Shown in pieces: positions 12,160 to 26,200 of a DNA stretch of 64,000 nt. The DNA is from Liolophura sinensis. Lineage: Eukaryota > Mollusca > Polyplacophora > Chitonida > Chitonidae. The position numbers and the translations under genes are program-made. The stretch lies in assembly GCF_032854445.1 (NCBI RefSeq), contig NC_088295.1, positions 22,555,385 to 22,619,384 of the forward strand, in the 5' to 3' direction. Below the pieces are notes generated by a model. It was not told the origin of the DNA. It made no database searches and saw only the letters and a program-made list of their open reading frames with translations. The first letter of the stretch is position 1. Each line of letters begins with the position of its first letter.

Positions 12160-15100
12160 CTGAGAATAAATAACATAAATAACCAACATCTGTGAAGCTA
12201 CAAACTTATCTCTGCAAGCAATGAATCAGTCATTGTCTGGTCATGTTGTAATTCACATACCTCAAGTCTTAAAAACAAGCACCTGGTTTCACATTTACAT
12301 GTCTCTGAGACCAGAACACATTTTTTCTTCTTTCATTGGTCACCACACCTAAAAGCAATATTCTCATTTTTGAAATTCAACATTTTGTACAAAAACTGGA
12401 GCAGATATTAAAATTAAATTATCAGTTTGCATTGCATATTAATCTGTACATAAATTATCTTCTTTCCACGTGTTGTTCATTATAGATAGTTCAGACATTT
12501 AGTAAACTGTGATACTAAATTTCAAATCAAAGGTGCTTTTTAGTCTTCCTGAGGTGGTCTTGTGCTGTTCATTTTATGGCTTGTCACATTTATAACAAAT
12601 CACATTATTGTACCTGGCGCACCGGCCAAACTTTGCTAGCTGCCATTATCAATTCGAGTCAGCCACACTTATCATCCGGCAAAACATAAACTTGTGGAAT
12701 TATTGGATCGAAACCAAGAATATGTACACCATTAAAAGGGCAACTGACATCTTGTTTATTGAACTTTAATCTGTGTGGCAGTGCATGCTAATAAATAACA
12801 GAACGAACTACAATCAACTAGTGAAAAAAGGAAATGATCTAATTTTTCAAAAAGCAGCTGTCCACCATAGCATAATAATCACATGATTTGAAAATGGCCG
12901 TTGCAAAGTTCTGATGCCCTCCCACGGATGGGTCAGTTACAATCGTGTTAATTGCAACATTATGGTCTTTATTATTTCCGCATAATGAGGTGATATGAAT
13001 TCAGAATTACTCTCAAATCACGGGACACCTCTTTTTGTGGTGTAATGTTGGCACTTTGAGGACAGAGCAGACGAGAGGACTGAGTTTCAGGTTGGTGAAT
13101 GTAACGATTTAGAACGGTTAATGTGGAAGCTACGTTGCTAACACAACCAACCAACCTCACAGCTAAGTTGAGCTAAACATGATCCAACAGATTTTTTTTA
13201 TATAACTTTTCTGAGTGATAAATCACAGTTAAACATTTGGAAACTTTGATATTCTTTCATGAATATCCTTAAAATTTGTATTCAGCCACATGAGCCAGAA
13301 ATAAACCAACACCACTAGACTGTCTGAAAAAGAGAAAGAGAACAATGACCAAAATATCAAAAAGAATCTTGTGTGACAAATTCATCTGAAAATTACTTTC
13401 ATTTAAAAACTGGCTTGATTTTGGCCACTGCAATGGCCTAAATTCAGGTCACCCGTCATCGTATAAGTGAAATATTATTGAGCACAGGGTAAAACACCAA
13501 TTTAATAAATACACAAATTCAGGTCTTGGACATCATTTTCTACACATTATGTTCTTCACAAATACGATGATTAAGTCAGGTAACGACAGAAAGTAGCCTA
13601 ATGAATTAAAAGGAACGTGATGTGTATCGGTCAGCCCTTAAACTCTGACAGTATAATGTAAAAAAGGTTTCATCATTATCAAAGAGCACAGGAATCTTAT
13701 ATGCCTTTGAAACACTACTATGAACGTTGACTAGCCCCACCTAGTTTGAACTCCTCCACCATAGCCTGGTGAAATATTCTCGGCCAAATGTAGAGCAGGG
13801 AGTTCAGCTTATTTTTGCTCAACATATAAAAAACACTTAAGGCTGCTTCCTACAATTTATGCTGGATACAACACCATCTAGCAATCTGACATCAGTTTGC
13901 TATACTGCACAGCTCTGTGTGCAATTAAGGGAGATAACTTCAAAGCCAATCACTTACACAAACGTTAGCTGTTTTCCTTATTTTGTATTGCAGTTATTGG
14001 AAACTACTTCTTTCCAAAACGTTGCTTTAGACATCCCGAGCAAGAACTGTCAGAACACGCACTTTAGTAGCCAGTAAATATGGAAATATATTTACCTGTT
14101 TTTGAACATGAAAGAACCCAGTGGATCTATCTTTTACATGCCCCATGGAAAATTCATCATGTTAGGACTGACAACCAACTGATTCCAGCTCTCTTAAATT
14201 AAGAGTGTATTAGAGTGTAAAGTGTAATTTTAAGTTGTAGGTTGATGCTGCGCACTGAGAATATTTTCGCATTTCCCGAAGTTTAACATCAGAAAAAGCT
14301 GACGGAATCAACATGCTTAGCAGAACATCTTAAGGTAGATCCCCAGTGCTGCCCCAATTGATCTTATGATGTCACAGCCGTACATTTGCTACAGGCATCT
14401 GAGTCTCCGCAAAGTGTGCAACACAGAGGACAACAGACAATAGCTATACTTTTGCAGCTAATTTTGAGATTATTCCATGTCCATGTGTGGCTTACAACTC
14501 CAATAACACAAGGCAGGATACTGTGAAGTTACATACATGGTCTAAAAATGCCACAGACTGACAAAATATGAACCAGATCTCATTAAAAACACCATTTCAT
14601 TTCGATCAAAATCAATCGTAGCTGTATGAGCCATACCATCTGAAAGAAAAGGATGAAAAACAATTCTTATAATACCCCACCTCCCCCCCCCCTCCAAAAA
14701 ACAAACAAAAAAGAAAAGACATCAGAATTTTCACTCAAAGAAAGTAAAAGTTGTGATAGTTTATACGGGTGATAGACATACGGGTGATAGTTTTTTGAAA
14801 CATAAACAATTAGCTCCATTATTACTCTCACAGGTGTTAGTGACAGACTCACTGCAACTCACAATCTCCTGGCCGGATTGCATGGATCCTCGTGTCGCAG
14901 CTGGCATTGCTTGTCTTGGCTATAAAAATTTATAGTGGACTAAAAAACCATGCCAAATTCTCCACAGATACCACCATAATACCATTATTGTCCAATTGCT
15001 GTGTCCAATTAGACAAACCAGACGGGAACACATTTGTGTATGTCAGCAAAAATTCGTCATCATATCACACAATCACTAAGCTGTACACACTTTTCAAGGA

Positions 15101-15919
15101 TCTAATACAACTCCGGTAGCCTATTTTTCAAAATATTGGCTGTACAACTGTCTTAATTATATGATTTCCAGGGTGCTAATTAAGAGGAGCACACATACGG
15201 GTAATTATAGATTAAGTCATACGATGGCTTCTGGAAAGCATACAGTGGGTAGGCCTAACGAATCAACATAATCATAAGCTGGTCTTACTGGCATGACGTC
15301 ACCCAGTCAGGGCTTCACGGTCGACAAGATGGGCAGAAGGTTCAATTTTAATGGATTTTTTAAAATAGAACTAGTAGACGTAAGATTCTTTGAAAGGCAG
15401 TTGACAGAAAATCATTGCAGAAATACTGTGCCTAGGAAATATTCAGTGCGATCGTTGGGGAATGCGTTTAAAAAAAAAAAGAAAGAGGGTTAATGTTATG
15501 AACATAGGAGCTACTCTCAGTTCTACAGTTAATCCTATGGTCTCTGAATAGATTTTATAGGCCCCCTATCATATACTGAAATGAAGTCTCAAGAAGCCAA
15601 CACTTATTTTCATCCACAGTAAGTTAAGGTGATATGGTTGTCTTGGAGACAATGGTGATCTAGGTCTAACAGGTAAAATTAGGGAATTTCCTGACTGCTG
15701 ACAACTTCCGGGTGTGAAAATGGGTCAAATCAACGAACTGAAAACATGGCTGTATTTCTCAGTGAAGAGAGAAACGAAAGAAGATGTTTCTATCTAGATA
15801 TGGTGTTTGCTTCTACATGATTACTTGGTGTTGTTTTCTTACACCATTAAAAGATATTTGTGTCTCATGTAGAGACATAACATATTGGCAAATCTACGAG
15901 GAAACCCCGATTTACTTAC
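12160..15919 (-). other. Probable 5'UTR intron of H3.3
   Basis: A clear acceptor at 12160 means a non-coding leader exon lies upstream on the minus strand. One candidate donor, ATA|GTAAGT at 15919-15914, sits next to a CCAAT cluster at 16.03-16.15 kb. That gives a 3.8-kb intron, but other donors are possible. I see no gene inside. It includes a C tract at 14683-14692 and a small direct repeat TACGGGTGATAG at about 14763-14790. Confidence 0.4.
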
Positions 15920-16029
15920 TATTTCAACGTAGGCGATTCACAATTTACCGCACTATTCGCAACGAACCCTGGATATGAATCAATTTTGTATGCAAAAGAG
16001 GAGCAACGTAACAGCATTCATGACATTTG

Positions 16030-16148
16030 ATTGGTAGATTCGACACAAAGCCTAGTTAAACGGTTGGTCCAAATTATTGGTAGTTCATTGGTCAAATTCC
16101 GCCAGCTCTGATAAATTCCATTGGTTAGTTTCCTGGCGTTTCGATTGG
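16030..16148 (-). promoter_or_regulatory. CCAAT-box cluster, candidate H3.3 promoter
   Basis: Five perfect CCAAT pentamers on the minus strand (ATTGG on plus) start at 16030, 16076, 16087, 16120 and 16144, all within 119 bp. Just downstream on the minus strand are a TTTGCATA octamer-like site and a GTTACGTT CRE-like half site, then the candidate leader exon. CCAAT clusters bound by NF-Y are typical of H3.3 and other histone promoters. Assignment to H3.3 is inferred from orientation. Confidence 0.45.
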
Positions 16149-16152
16149 TTGC

Positions 16153-19100
16153 TGTCAATAGCAGTCACGTTCATTCGATGATACTCTCAATCCCCATTTG
16201 TTTTTGTTAGACTCTGCACGTCTCGATTGCTCGATGATGTACTTTTACTTAGAATTGTGTATCGAATCACAGAGATGCATAGGGTCTATTTTATGTATCG
16301 GTCGGGGCTACTACTAAGTTATTTACTATCATTCTTCAGGGTTATCCTTTTGCCATGTTCTATTTGTTATGGTTTGCCATACTGCATACGGCTCATTATC
16401 CCCCACTACAGCTAGTGAATGTTTGGCGGACTATAAACCACTGGACTGTGAGACATTTACTATCGACAAGTTCAGATTGTACTGGTTGAAAGTGGCTAGA
16501 GAAAATGTGAAACTCTCAGAACCAGGCTAATGAGTGCCTTGATTAAAGACAAAATTTTATGTCAAAGTCGGTAGACATACGATACTGGCGTGTTGCAACC
16601 TCAGTGAATGTTTGTCAGCTACTTGCCACTGGTTGTTTTTCCCGGGACACCCCGGTTTTCTCTGCCCTTTATATAAGTTGTATTCGACCAAAAAAAATAA
16701 ATAAATAAATAAAATCTAGATCACAGTTTTTAGAACGAAATGTATTGTTTCAAGCCCACTGAACGGACAGTCCCCGCCGGCGGCAGGGGCACCAGTGATA
16801 ATTTAACACGTGTTCTACTTTCACTTTTTTTTGGGGGGGGGGGGGGGGGAGTTGGGAATTTTAAGTCGAAAGGCTGTAATAGATCATTTATTTATTTGAC
16901 TGGTGTTCTATGTTACGCTCGAATATTTCATATATAAGGCTGCCAGCTTTATGGCAGGAGGAAACTGGGCAGAGCCCGGGGAAACCCACAACCATCTGCA
17001 GACCTTCCCACATAGGCCTGGAGAGGAAACCAGCACAAGCTTGACTTGCACGCGCAGCAACCACATTGGTGAGAAGCTCCCGAGTGCGCCACGTTAGCCA
17101 GAGGTCCCCCAGATATTATAGAATAATTGTTTTTTGTTGGCTTAAACCGGTTAAATGAAATACATATTGGACCAGCTATAAAACTGAATTTAACAGTCTG
17201 AATTCTCCTTATGTCGTTATTATTTTTTTTTTGTGTTTAGTGTTTAATACCCAGACGAGAGTAAACTACTACCCTTTGCCAGTGGTAAGAATCTCAATGT
17301 CCACACTCCAAAACTTTTGCCCTGCAACTCACTATAACCTATTTCATTGCTTTTGTCATTGAGCAAAAATACTCTGCTTTTAGAGAAACAGATAGTAAAG
17401 GAAAATATCTCGAAGAAGTATTGGGCCAACCGGAAATGATGATGTAAAGGTCAATGGTTGATCCCAGTTTCTTCCATCCATAAAAGTTGCATTAAGAGAA
17501 AATTCTTGAGCACAGCACATGCCTTTAACAACAATCAAAAAAAAAAAATAAATAAATAAGTGCATGGGTTCAGGAGAATTATCAGAAGCAGTTTTTTAAG
17601 TGCTAAGCTTGCAAAGAGTTTGAACTAAACAAACACCACCCTTGGTTTAAAAAGCCGGAAAGAAACAATACCCAAAGACCAGGTTTGATACAGATATAGA
17701 CTATACTATATTTTATCTTTACATGTGAATATTCATATGAAGTTGCTATACAATTGATATCAGTCCAAAGCATTGTTGAACCATTAAAATACTGTCTAGT
17801 GAAGTGAATCTTATATACATTTGGAGGGGGGGGGGGTCTCAAAAGATGTTTAAAGTCTTTTTACACCCATGGACACTTTACGTGAAGTACCCCACACGCT
17901 TGTTTCTCTTCCATACTGAAAATACTGTGATAAACACCAAGTGACTGGCCCTCCAGCCAATAAAAACTATATATGCATTGTAGCTGCTCCTTCAGACTTT
18001 TCTCCATAAAAATAACCACTGTGTCTACAGGTCTGGCCATTCACATTCCACAGCACTGTATAGTGTACAACAGTACAAACTACCTGATAAGAGACTTTCT
18101 CCATCCATGGATATCTCTGGTGTGTTCATTCACTACATGGGGTAAAAGGCTTAATTTATAAGCAAGACTAGGAATAAGTTTCTGAAGAGACAAGGGCAGA
18201 GAAAAAAAATGGCCCTGAGTTAAATCATCCATTTAAACTGTTTTTAAGATTCTGTCACAAATTTACTATCTTCAGAACACTGATCAGAGGTTGACTATAT
18301 ATTCACCATTAATTAGAAATATAAAAGGAAACCAAAAAGTATACCTTTTTCAGTGTGGGAATTACCCAGATCCAAAAAACAAATACATGTATCTATTTTA
18401 CCATCAGTCATCATGCCAGATCTACTGACAAGTTTCAGATTAGAAAGTCAGTCAAAACAAACATGACAGCAGTACAAGATTACTCGCTAGACAATAAAAA
18501 CACAAACAATACGTTGCCACACAGAAGCACTTAACAGTTACACCAAAAGCTCAACATTGATGCAATTTAAAACCATTCCCACAAGGGATCCAAGTAAAAA
18601 ACAATCAGCACAGAAATTTGATCAATATAGTTTGAAATGCATTTTCAACAGAAGATTACAATGATTATGAAGAGCACACGTTAAAATGAAATAGAACTTT
18701 GAAAAATCCATTTCATTTTACCAATAACAGATCTAAATCTGTAACATTTTTTATGTGGAATCACTGACAAGTTCTCGGGAGAAGTCAAGGGAGCCATCCA
18801 CTGGGTTGGCTCCTCAAGTGCTGATAAAACCGATACAAACTGTTACATATGCGTAACAAGGGGGTCGAAATATTAACAATGTGTTAATTTGTAAACATTA
18901 TTCAAAAGAATCATGGGTGGTAACAAGCCAAACAATAGTAACAACAGTGATTCTAATATTTCTTCAGAAATTTCAGATTTGTGTGGTATAAAGAAAAATA
19001 AACTCATATATCAACAGACACACAGAATGAGCAGATCTAGAAAACATGTTCAAGGTAAAATACAATGGAAATTTAATACAATCATTATTTATCTAGATTG

Positions 19101-20109
19101 TGATCAGTAACAGCACTATCATAGTAAACTAAGACTTGTATTCCAATCCTCATACTTGTCACTCAGTCTACATATATTTCTGATAAGTATGTGGGCACTA
19201 ATTTATAAAATGTAGTAAACCCTACAGTTAAGGGCTTTGAAACTTTGTGTGCAGTCTGAAAGTTTCTAATACATGTATTAATGAAACATTACACCTAAAC
19301 ACATAATTTAACATGATTTCAATTTCTTGCTACAATTTGGCTATCTTAGCTTTTATTACATAATTTAATCACTTCATTGAACTGAGAAATGTTTAGTATT
19401 TCATTACATTAATAACCACATTCAGATACATGATGGCACATCCTGAATGACACTCTAAAAATTTTTTTCACCATCATGGCTCCTTTGAACGTAAATGGTA
19501 ACAAAGATTCAGTAGAAAAACTTACAACTGCTAAAAGACCAGAAATTTGAACCAAACCACTAAGCTAACAACAGATATGACCTTTTGAGTGTCTTCCCCC
19601 ACACCCTACAATTTAAGACTACTTTCGGCAAGAAAAAGCACACAAATGTTCAGTGGCTATTTTAGAAATTTTTAATAACAACAACCAATAGTACCTTTGA
19701 CCAAAATTTTTAGTAGGTGTAAAGTGTATGGGAATCCATTCTACACTCTAACCTGCAGTTTTCAGTCAACAGTAAATCCTGGCAATCTTTCAGTCTCTGA
19801 TCAGTGCTAGCTAAAACAAATTGGTCCTCAGTAAAAGCCAAGTGCACTTGTACAGCCATGACCAGCCACAAGACTAGAGAGGGTGGTTATCACAGTGTAG
19901 GACACCCTCACTTCACCTTACAGCAGTAAGGCATCTCCAAATCAGGTGCCAATGAATTTTGATTTAACAGTATGGTCCATCAAATTGAAAAAAAAATATT
20001 ATTTAAATAAGAATTGAGCTATAAATCATTAAGTATTGAACAGGTGTTGGAGTATACACATGTTAGCACTGCTGTCTGGATTTGTTGGAGCACTAAGATA
20101 GGACCAGAG
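16153..20109. other. Region between H3.3 promoter and UNK stop, includes UNK 3'UTR
   Basis: The right part should be the UNK 3'UTR; a minus-strand AATAAA lies at 19352-19357. The rest holds a 17-base G run (16833-16849), a SINE A copy (16.89-17.11 kb) and a second G run near 17826-17836. I recognise no other gene. Confidence 0.55.
16886..17110 (-). repeat. SINE family A, near full length
   Basis: Contains TTTATTTGACTGGTGTTCTA, GGAGGAAACTGGGCAGAGCC, the CTGGAGAGGAAACCAGC block and a degenerate tRNA-like head ending GAGGTCCCC. No clear target-site duplication is seen. Confidence 0.75.
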
Positions 20110-20289
20110 TCACATGGGCGGCATGAGCAGACTGGACCTCTGTGTGACAGGAACCTGACAGAAAGGGCATTTAGTACAGTTCCCAGCACAACTATCACAC
20201 ACCACATAATGGCTACATGGCATAAGGACAACATTGCGATTCTGATCTTGGCATATTAAACACTTTCTTGCTGCATGTTGGAACACAAT
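20110..20289 (-). CDS. UNK: UNK exon 16 (C-terminal RING, stop)
   Basis: 59 codons plus TGA. RING ligands appear as CLIC, MPCSHYVVCDSC and CTKCPFC, ending RSSLLMPPM. Confidence 0.95.
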   Translation of the reverse strand: MVFQHAARKCLICQDQNRNVVLMPCSHYVVCDSCAGNCTKCPFCQVPVTQRSSLLMPPM

Positions 20290-23200
20290 CTGAAATAAAA
20301 AACAGTTTATAAATTACCTGAAGACATGTACATGGTGGTATGCAGGCTATAGTATCATATACAGTAAATAAATAAAAACTGCACACAACAAAAAGAGAAA
20401 CATCTCAATGAGAATTTTTCGACTGGTTAACCTTTATAATTGATCAATGCAATGTATCAAATTCATGGAACATTAAAGACCGCTGAAGCATACAGTATGT
20501 TCCATAAAATTTTTGATCTTTTTAATGGATGTTTTTAATTTTAACATCAGAAAAAGTCTTAGGCGCAAAGCTCTGATAATAGGGCAGCCCAGTAAATTAA
20601 GAATAAATAAAATGTAATTCCTTTACTTCACTATGATATGTGTACCTTAAGGAATTTCGTGTGCTATTATAAGATTGTAGCCATATGTAACCAAGTTTTA
20701 GGGAGTACTGATCATGCAGTCTATGCCCAGGACATACTTCAGAATTATTCAACAGAGCATAATATTTATGACCATTACAGATAGCTTGATTACACACACA
20801 GTTAAACAGTCAAATAAATAATATCCTTGGCAAATGGACACATGGATAAAACACTTTCCTTGATTCAGGTCTCTTGTCTCAAGCTAAACTGCTCACGTAT
20901 GTGTTAAACATTACCTTTTCTACGCGTTCCAAATCTACTCTTAGTTGTTGTTGTAGATGTCTTAGTTCAGGCAAAGGCAAGTTTTCTAATTCTTTCATTG
21001 AGTGTAGAGACCTTAAAGATGAGCTTCCTTCAACCTTCTTTAACTGGTTTAAAGCCTGTTAATCAAGGAAAGATGATAGTGATGTTTGAAAAAAATCTTA
21101 TCCCAAAACACTTTAATACCATTCAATGGGGGTTTTATGACGAACCTGAGAATTTTTCACTCATTTGATGGTGGCCACTGAAGGAAAATAATGTGTGCAG
21201 AGTCAATGATCAGCCTTTAGCAAGTGACTGACAAATTTTCCAAGTAACACTGAACATATGTTGGTGAGCTCCAACAAACTGCATGTATGCACCTACACTG
21301 CGACACAAGCACCATAAACTTACTTCCACCAAGACGCCGCTAACAGTGGACATAATTCATTGTGGAACATAAATAACATGTCCTTTCTCCTGTCTCTATA
21401 GTGCCGTTCTTTTTTATCCTTTCCAAAATGTAAGAATTCATTTATATACTGGCTGTTGGAATTATGGGTAGAGGAAACCACGGGTCACTTCCAAAAAATG
21501 TTCATAAATGACGTGATCTGGGTTAAAGCGCCATAAGGCGATGTGATATACAAGAAAGTTATGAAAAACCGATCTAACAAGTTTTGTGAGCCAAGAGTAA
21601 AGTCACCCTTGGCCAGTTACCCAACAAACCTCTTGGATTTGGCTGCCAAAGCAGAAAGGGTGAATTCAAGTACATCATATGTGACCTCATTACTTAAGTC
21701 CCTCAGTCATGGCAAGCCAGAGCTTTAACCAACTGAACTAGTGAGGGCCCCTCCTAAAATGTACTAATATTATACAAGATAGGAATGAGCAAGAAGCTAC
21801 TTGCAAGCTTTATCAATAAATGTGTAAACTACTAACCTCATCTCGTTGCCTAAGAATTTGTTGCTTCTCCTCCTCAGCAGCTTTAGCTTTTCTGACTGAC
21901 TCTTCTGCCTCTTTCTTCCAAGCATCACATGCCTGTAAACAGATGTACTTAACATAACAAAAGCTAACAATAATCAAACTAATAAATTAAAGGTCATCAC
22001 CAACAATGTTTGAATAAATGCCAGCGAACGGTAAAGAAAAATTACCAACTCTTACATTAATATGGTTAACAAGAATATACTTGTACTTGGATGACTTACA
22101 CTTTTTGCTTGTGAGTACCCATCTTCCCAAGAGGCTAGCTTCTTCTTGTACATGTTTAATTCTTCTTGAATCCCCTGATTAGAGGCAGAGTATAGAGGTG
22201 AATGGGGACCTCCACTTCGTGGTGACATTGAATTACCCTCAGAGCAAGCTGGGACTGAGAATTTGCCTGGGTTTGCCTGACTTAGAAAAGCTGCATGTGC
22301 CTGTGAAATAACAAAACACAAAACAAAAAGCACATAAATTAATTATCTAATGACGCTTAAGACCTAGTTTTTATAACATGTAGTCTGTGGATCTGGGATG
22401 AAAGATTACCGGCTATTAAGCTCACAATACGAGATAGGATCTGTTTGAAGCCTTGAAAACTTTAAAGCCTTTGTGGCAACATAACGACGACATAATAGCA
22501 AAGATCTAGAGCCGGAGATTATACAGACACCAATCCCCAAGACAGCCTTGAGGCTTGTTGCATTCAATATTTTGGTGTAATTTTACATTTCTCAGCTAAA
22601 TCTGAAGAACTCTCCAAGCTGAGTAACTTGAATAGAAGATGTACTTCAAAATGAGGTACACAGAATAATTCAAACACTGGTAAAAATATATTTATTTAAT
22701 AGGGGTCCATGTAAGTATCCTAGCGGGACACCTCTTGAAATCGTTTGAATTATTGTTATTCTTCGTGAACTCGTAAAATATCTTTCCAATACTTCAGTAT
22801 CTTGAAAACTGGTAAAGGTAGAAAACCAAACCTTGGAGACTTACTGAGGAACGTATGAAGCAACTTTTGACATTTTGTGCTGTTTTACCAGTCACATGAT
22901 TTAGCAACCATTTTGAATTTTATTGGTAAGCTAAAAACATCTTCTCTAAACGGCTTATCCTATCGAGATACTTCAAATTACAGTTTTTAGGTGGATCGCC
23001 CTACCCATATTGTAAAAAGCTTTTAGTTTGGTATGCAAATCAGGCCAAAACTGACCAATGAACTTGGCTCAAAAGTAAGTCAATTAACAACACACACCCT
23101 ATCTGGTGCCCCCTGATGTCACGATTACAGATCTGCAAGAATTTTTTTTGTACTTTATGTTGTTTTCACCTTGTCACCAATAAACCAACAAAAATTTGAT

Positions 23201-26200
23201 AAAACTGGCCCATGTAAATAACACGGGAGCTTCGTGCTAGACTGCATGAAACCACTGACTGCAGTTTAGGGTGGGAATGGGCAACAGTTCTGCAACAATG
23301 CAATCTTTCTGTCTTTTGTCCTGGGCCAGCAGCTGAAGATCAAATCTCCCTTATCTCTATGCTAGTCTTCAGTACTTGGCCAATTGTAAATGACGTCTAG
23401 CAGTCTAGGGTTCAAATCTGGTACATTTTTTTTTTCATGTTTTTTCCCCATTATCATGAACAGTATAGACACGAGGCTACCAAAAGTTGTAAAAGACTAG
23501 TGGTGTGGATTCCGGCAATGCTGTTGGATAACAGCTTTAATTTGGATAGTGTTTTATGTCGTACTCAAGAATATTTCACTTCTACGACAGTGGCCAGCAT
23601 TATGGAGGGACGAAACTCGGCAAAGCCTGGGGGAAATCCACAACCTTCCGAAGGTTGCTGCCAGGCTTTCCCACATACGGCTGGAGTGGTAAGGATTTAG
23701 TATTTATTTGTTTGATTGGTGTCTTACGCCATACTCAAGAATATTTCACTTCTACGACGGCAGATAGCATTACGGTGGGTGGAAACCGGGCACAGCCTGG
23801 GGAAAACCCACGACCATCCGCAGGTTGCCAGTGCACAATTATAGTTTCAACCAGAACATGCTATAATTGATTGGGTTGATCAACATACAGCCGGAGAGGA
23901 AGCCAGCATGAGCTGGACTTGAACTCACAGCGACCGCATTGGTGAGAGACTCCTGGGGGTAAGAATTTAGAATTTGTACACAATTGAATACTACACTTCA
24001 CCTTTACCAGTTTACTAGACTTTCAGAAGCACTAAGTTTTTAAAATAATTTATTTGATGCCAACACACAAGTTTTAAAATACTCTTTAGGGTGGAGGAAT
24101 AAATCAGATTCAAGCAACACTGATCAATGAAACACTGAGAAACACGAAGTTTCTTAGCAGCTGAAGTAAATATATATTAAACTCCTATGAATCCACTACT
24201 TCCTGACCAGACAGATTAGGCAATCAAAGTCTTGCAGCTTCATAATTCCTAACTAATAACATTTCAAAAAGCTTACTGGACCTGCACATTACCACCTCTA
24301 TGCACATTTAAATATCAAAGGAATGGCTGATTAAACAGATTCTGTGTGTAAGCTAGTTAATATCTCATGGCTTTTTTTTTGCTTAAAGCAGCGAAAAAAA
24401 TGCTAGTGGATCCTGAAGAAAATCAAGACTAAAATGAAAATTTATTTCCAGACGACAGTGCAGATAACTAATTTACCCTTGAAATGTGCTTTGACTAGGC
24501 CAAAATTAAAATTTAATGTTACGCGACCGACGCTTCAAAAGGCCCCTAACTGAAATTCTTTTTTGATGTTTTTCATGTTTCATGTTTACCTTATTTCATT
24601 TTTTTTTTTTTCGCCAATGGTTTGAAATGTCACTGTTTATACAGGTGACAGGCACTCTTTCGAGACATACAATTTCCTTACCCCAAAAATCTCTTTAGCC
24701 CGGACGACTTGTGCACTCAATTATGACAATGTACTCCAACAGCTCACTACTTACGCAATACTTAATATCCAAATCCACGTAATACATGGTCTATCCACAA
24801 GCTAAGACATTTATGCACCTTTTGCAACCACTGACACTGACCTTTATTTGATATTTCCGCAGAAAATCTGTCGAATTCAAAAATAAGGTCTGCTTGGAGC
24901 TACTCACTGTGTGATGCTGTCTACCCGACTGACCTAAATTGGTACGTCAATCATGTAAAAATACCAGAATGTTTTTTAAGTATTCCAAGGTAGAGAATTG
25001 CTCAGCACGAAAAGGTGGACAACAATGTTGTTTTGAAAGCTTATTGTGAAGTAGAAGTATGATGAGCCAGATGCTTTTAAAATGACAAGAAATTGATACT
25101 GTGACTGCAATTTTTTTTTTGTACCAACTAAACGTCAACCACATGTGCCACACACAAAAACAATAGCTGCACGTTTGTGAGTTGAAAAGCGAGATATTAT
25201 TGAATTACCACTCGCATACGCCACAGAATGAGATAAAATTTGTCCAGAAGCCCACGAAGACGTCGGCCAATGTTTGCCTAATTCACTTGACTTTTGCTGA
25301 GGACACACAAGTGTTTTCTCATATTTCTGTTCCTCCGAGAAAGTGGGCGAAAGGCTCTGTTCCCAAATTTATATTTTACTATATACAGCTTCTCAGCTGA
25401 ACTGGACCTTGCCCTATATTAAAAGTTCACAACCGATTTCTCGGCTAACAATTTCTCTCTCCCGCTACTGAACAATGCCAGCCTTATAGCGCTTCGACAG
25501 GTAGACGTTACCTGAAGATCGAAATACCTGTGAAGTGTTTTCACCCATATCCATTTGGATACCCGTAAAATAGCGTTGCCATATTTTGGGGGGACACATA
25601 TATATAACTGATGACTTGTGTCCTTGTTATCCATAGGGAGTGAAAATTTCAAATTAATTACTCATTTTGTGAGATAATAATTGTAAGATGTTTAAAGAAA
25701 GTAAACATCGCAGTTGTCAGCATCTTTCGACGGCAAGATATAGGCCTAAACTTCTCCATGATCCAATCCTTTTTGCCACGCTATCCCTTGAAAATACACC
25801 TAATCTTGTGAAAATGAATTGCTGAGAATTGCATAAATCCCTATTTTTTGTCATTCAAATTAATTCAGTCACGGATTGGTATAATCATTGTGACAAATCA
25901 AAACCTTACACCAGAATATCTGCTGAAACATGATCAAAAAGATGATTTTTGTTATAAAACCTATGTTATCAAAAAACCCTCAACAGAGACCCTGTTTTGT
26001 TGGCATTCACCACTGCGTTACTCTCATTTCACATGTGTCAGGGGCCCCCATGTGAGCCCCTTTGGGATATCATACAATTTTTTAAAAAAAGGTTGGTCAG
26101 GAATGTGGACACCTTTTTCCCAGTCAGAACTCTATGCTAGGGAGCATGTAGCTGGGAATATATTGGTATAATTTCCTGAACTGTCACTGAGACCACCATT

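Noticed and set aside
20019-20234. 71-codon minus-strand frame near the UNK end
   Set aside because: Out of frame with the RING exon (20289-20110), which carries the conserved Cys/His ligands and stop.
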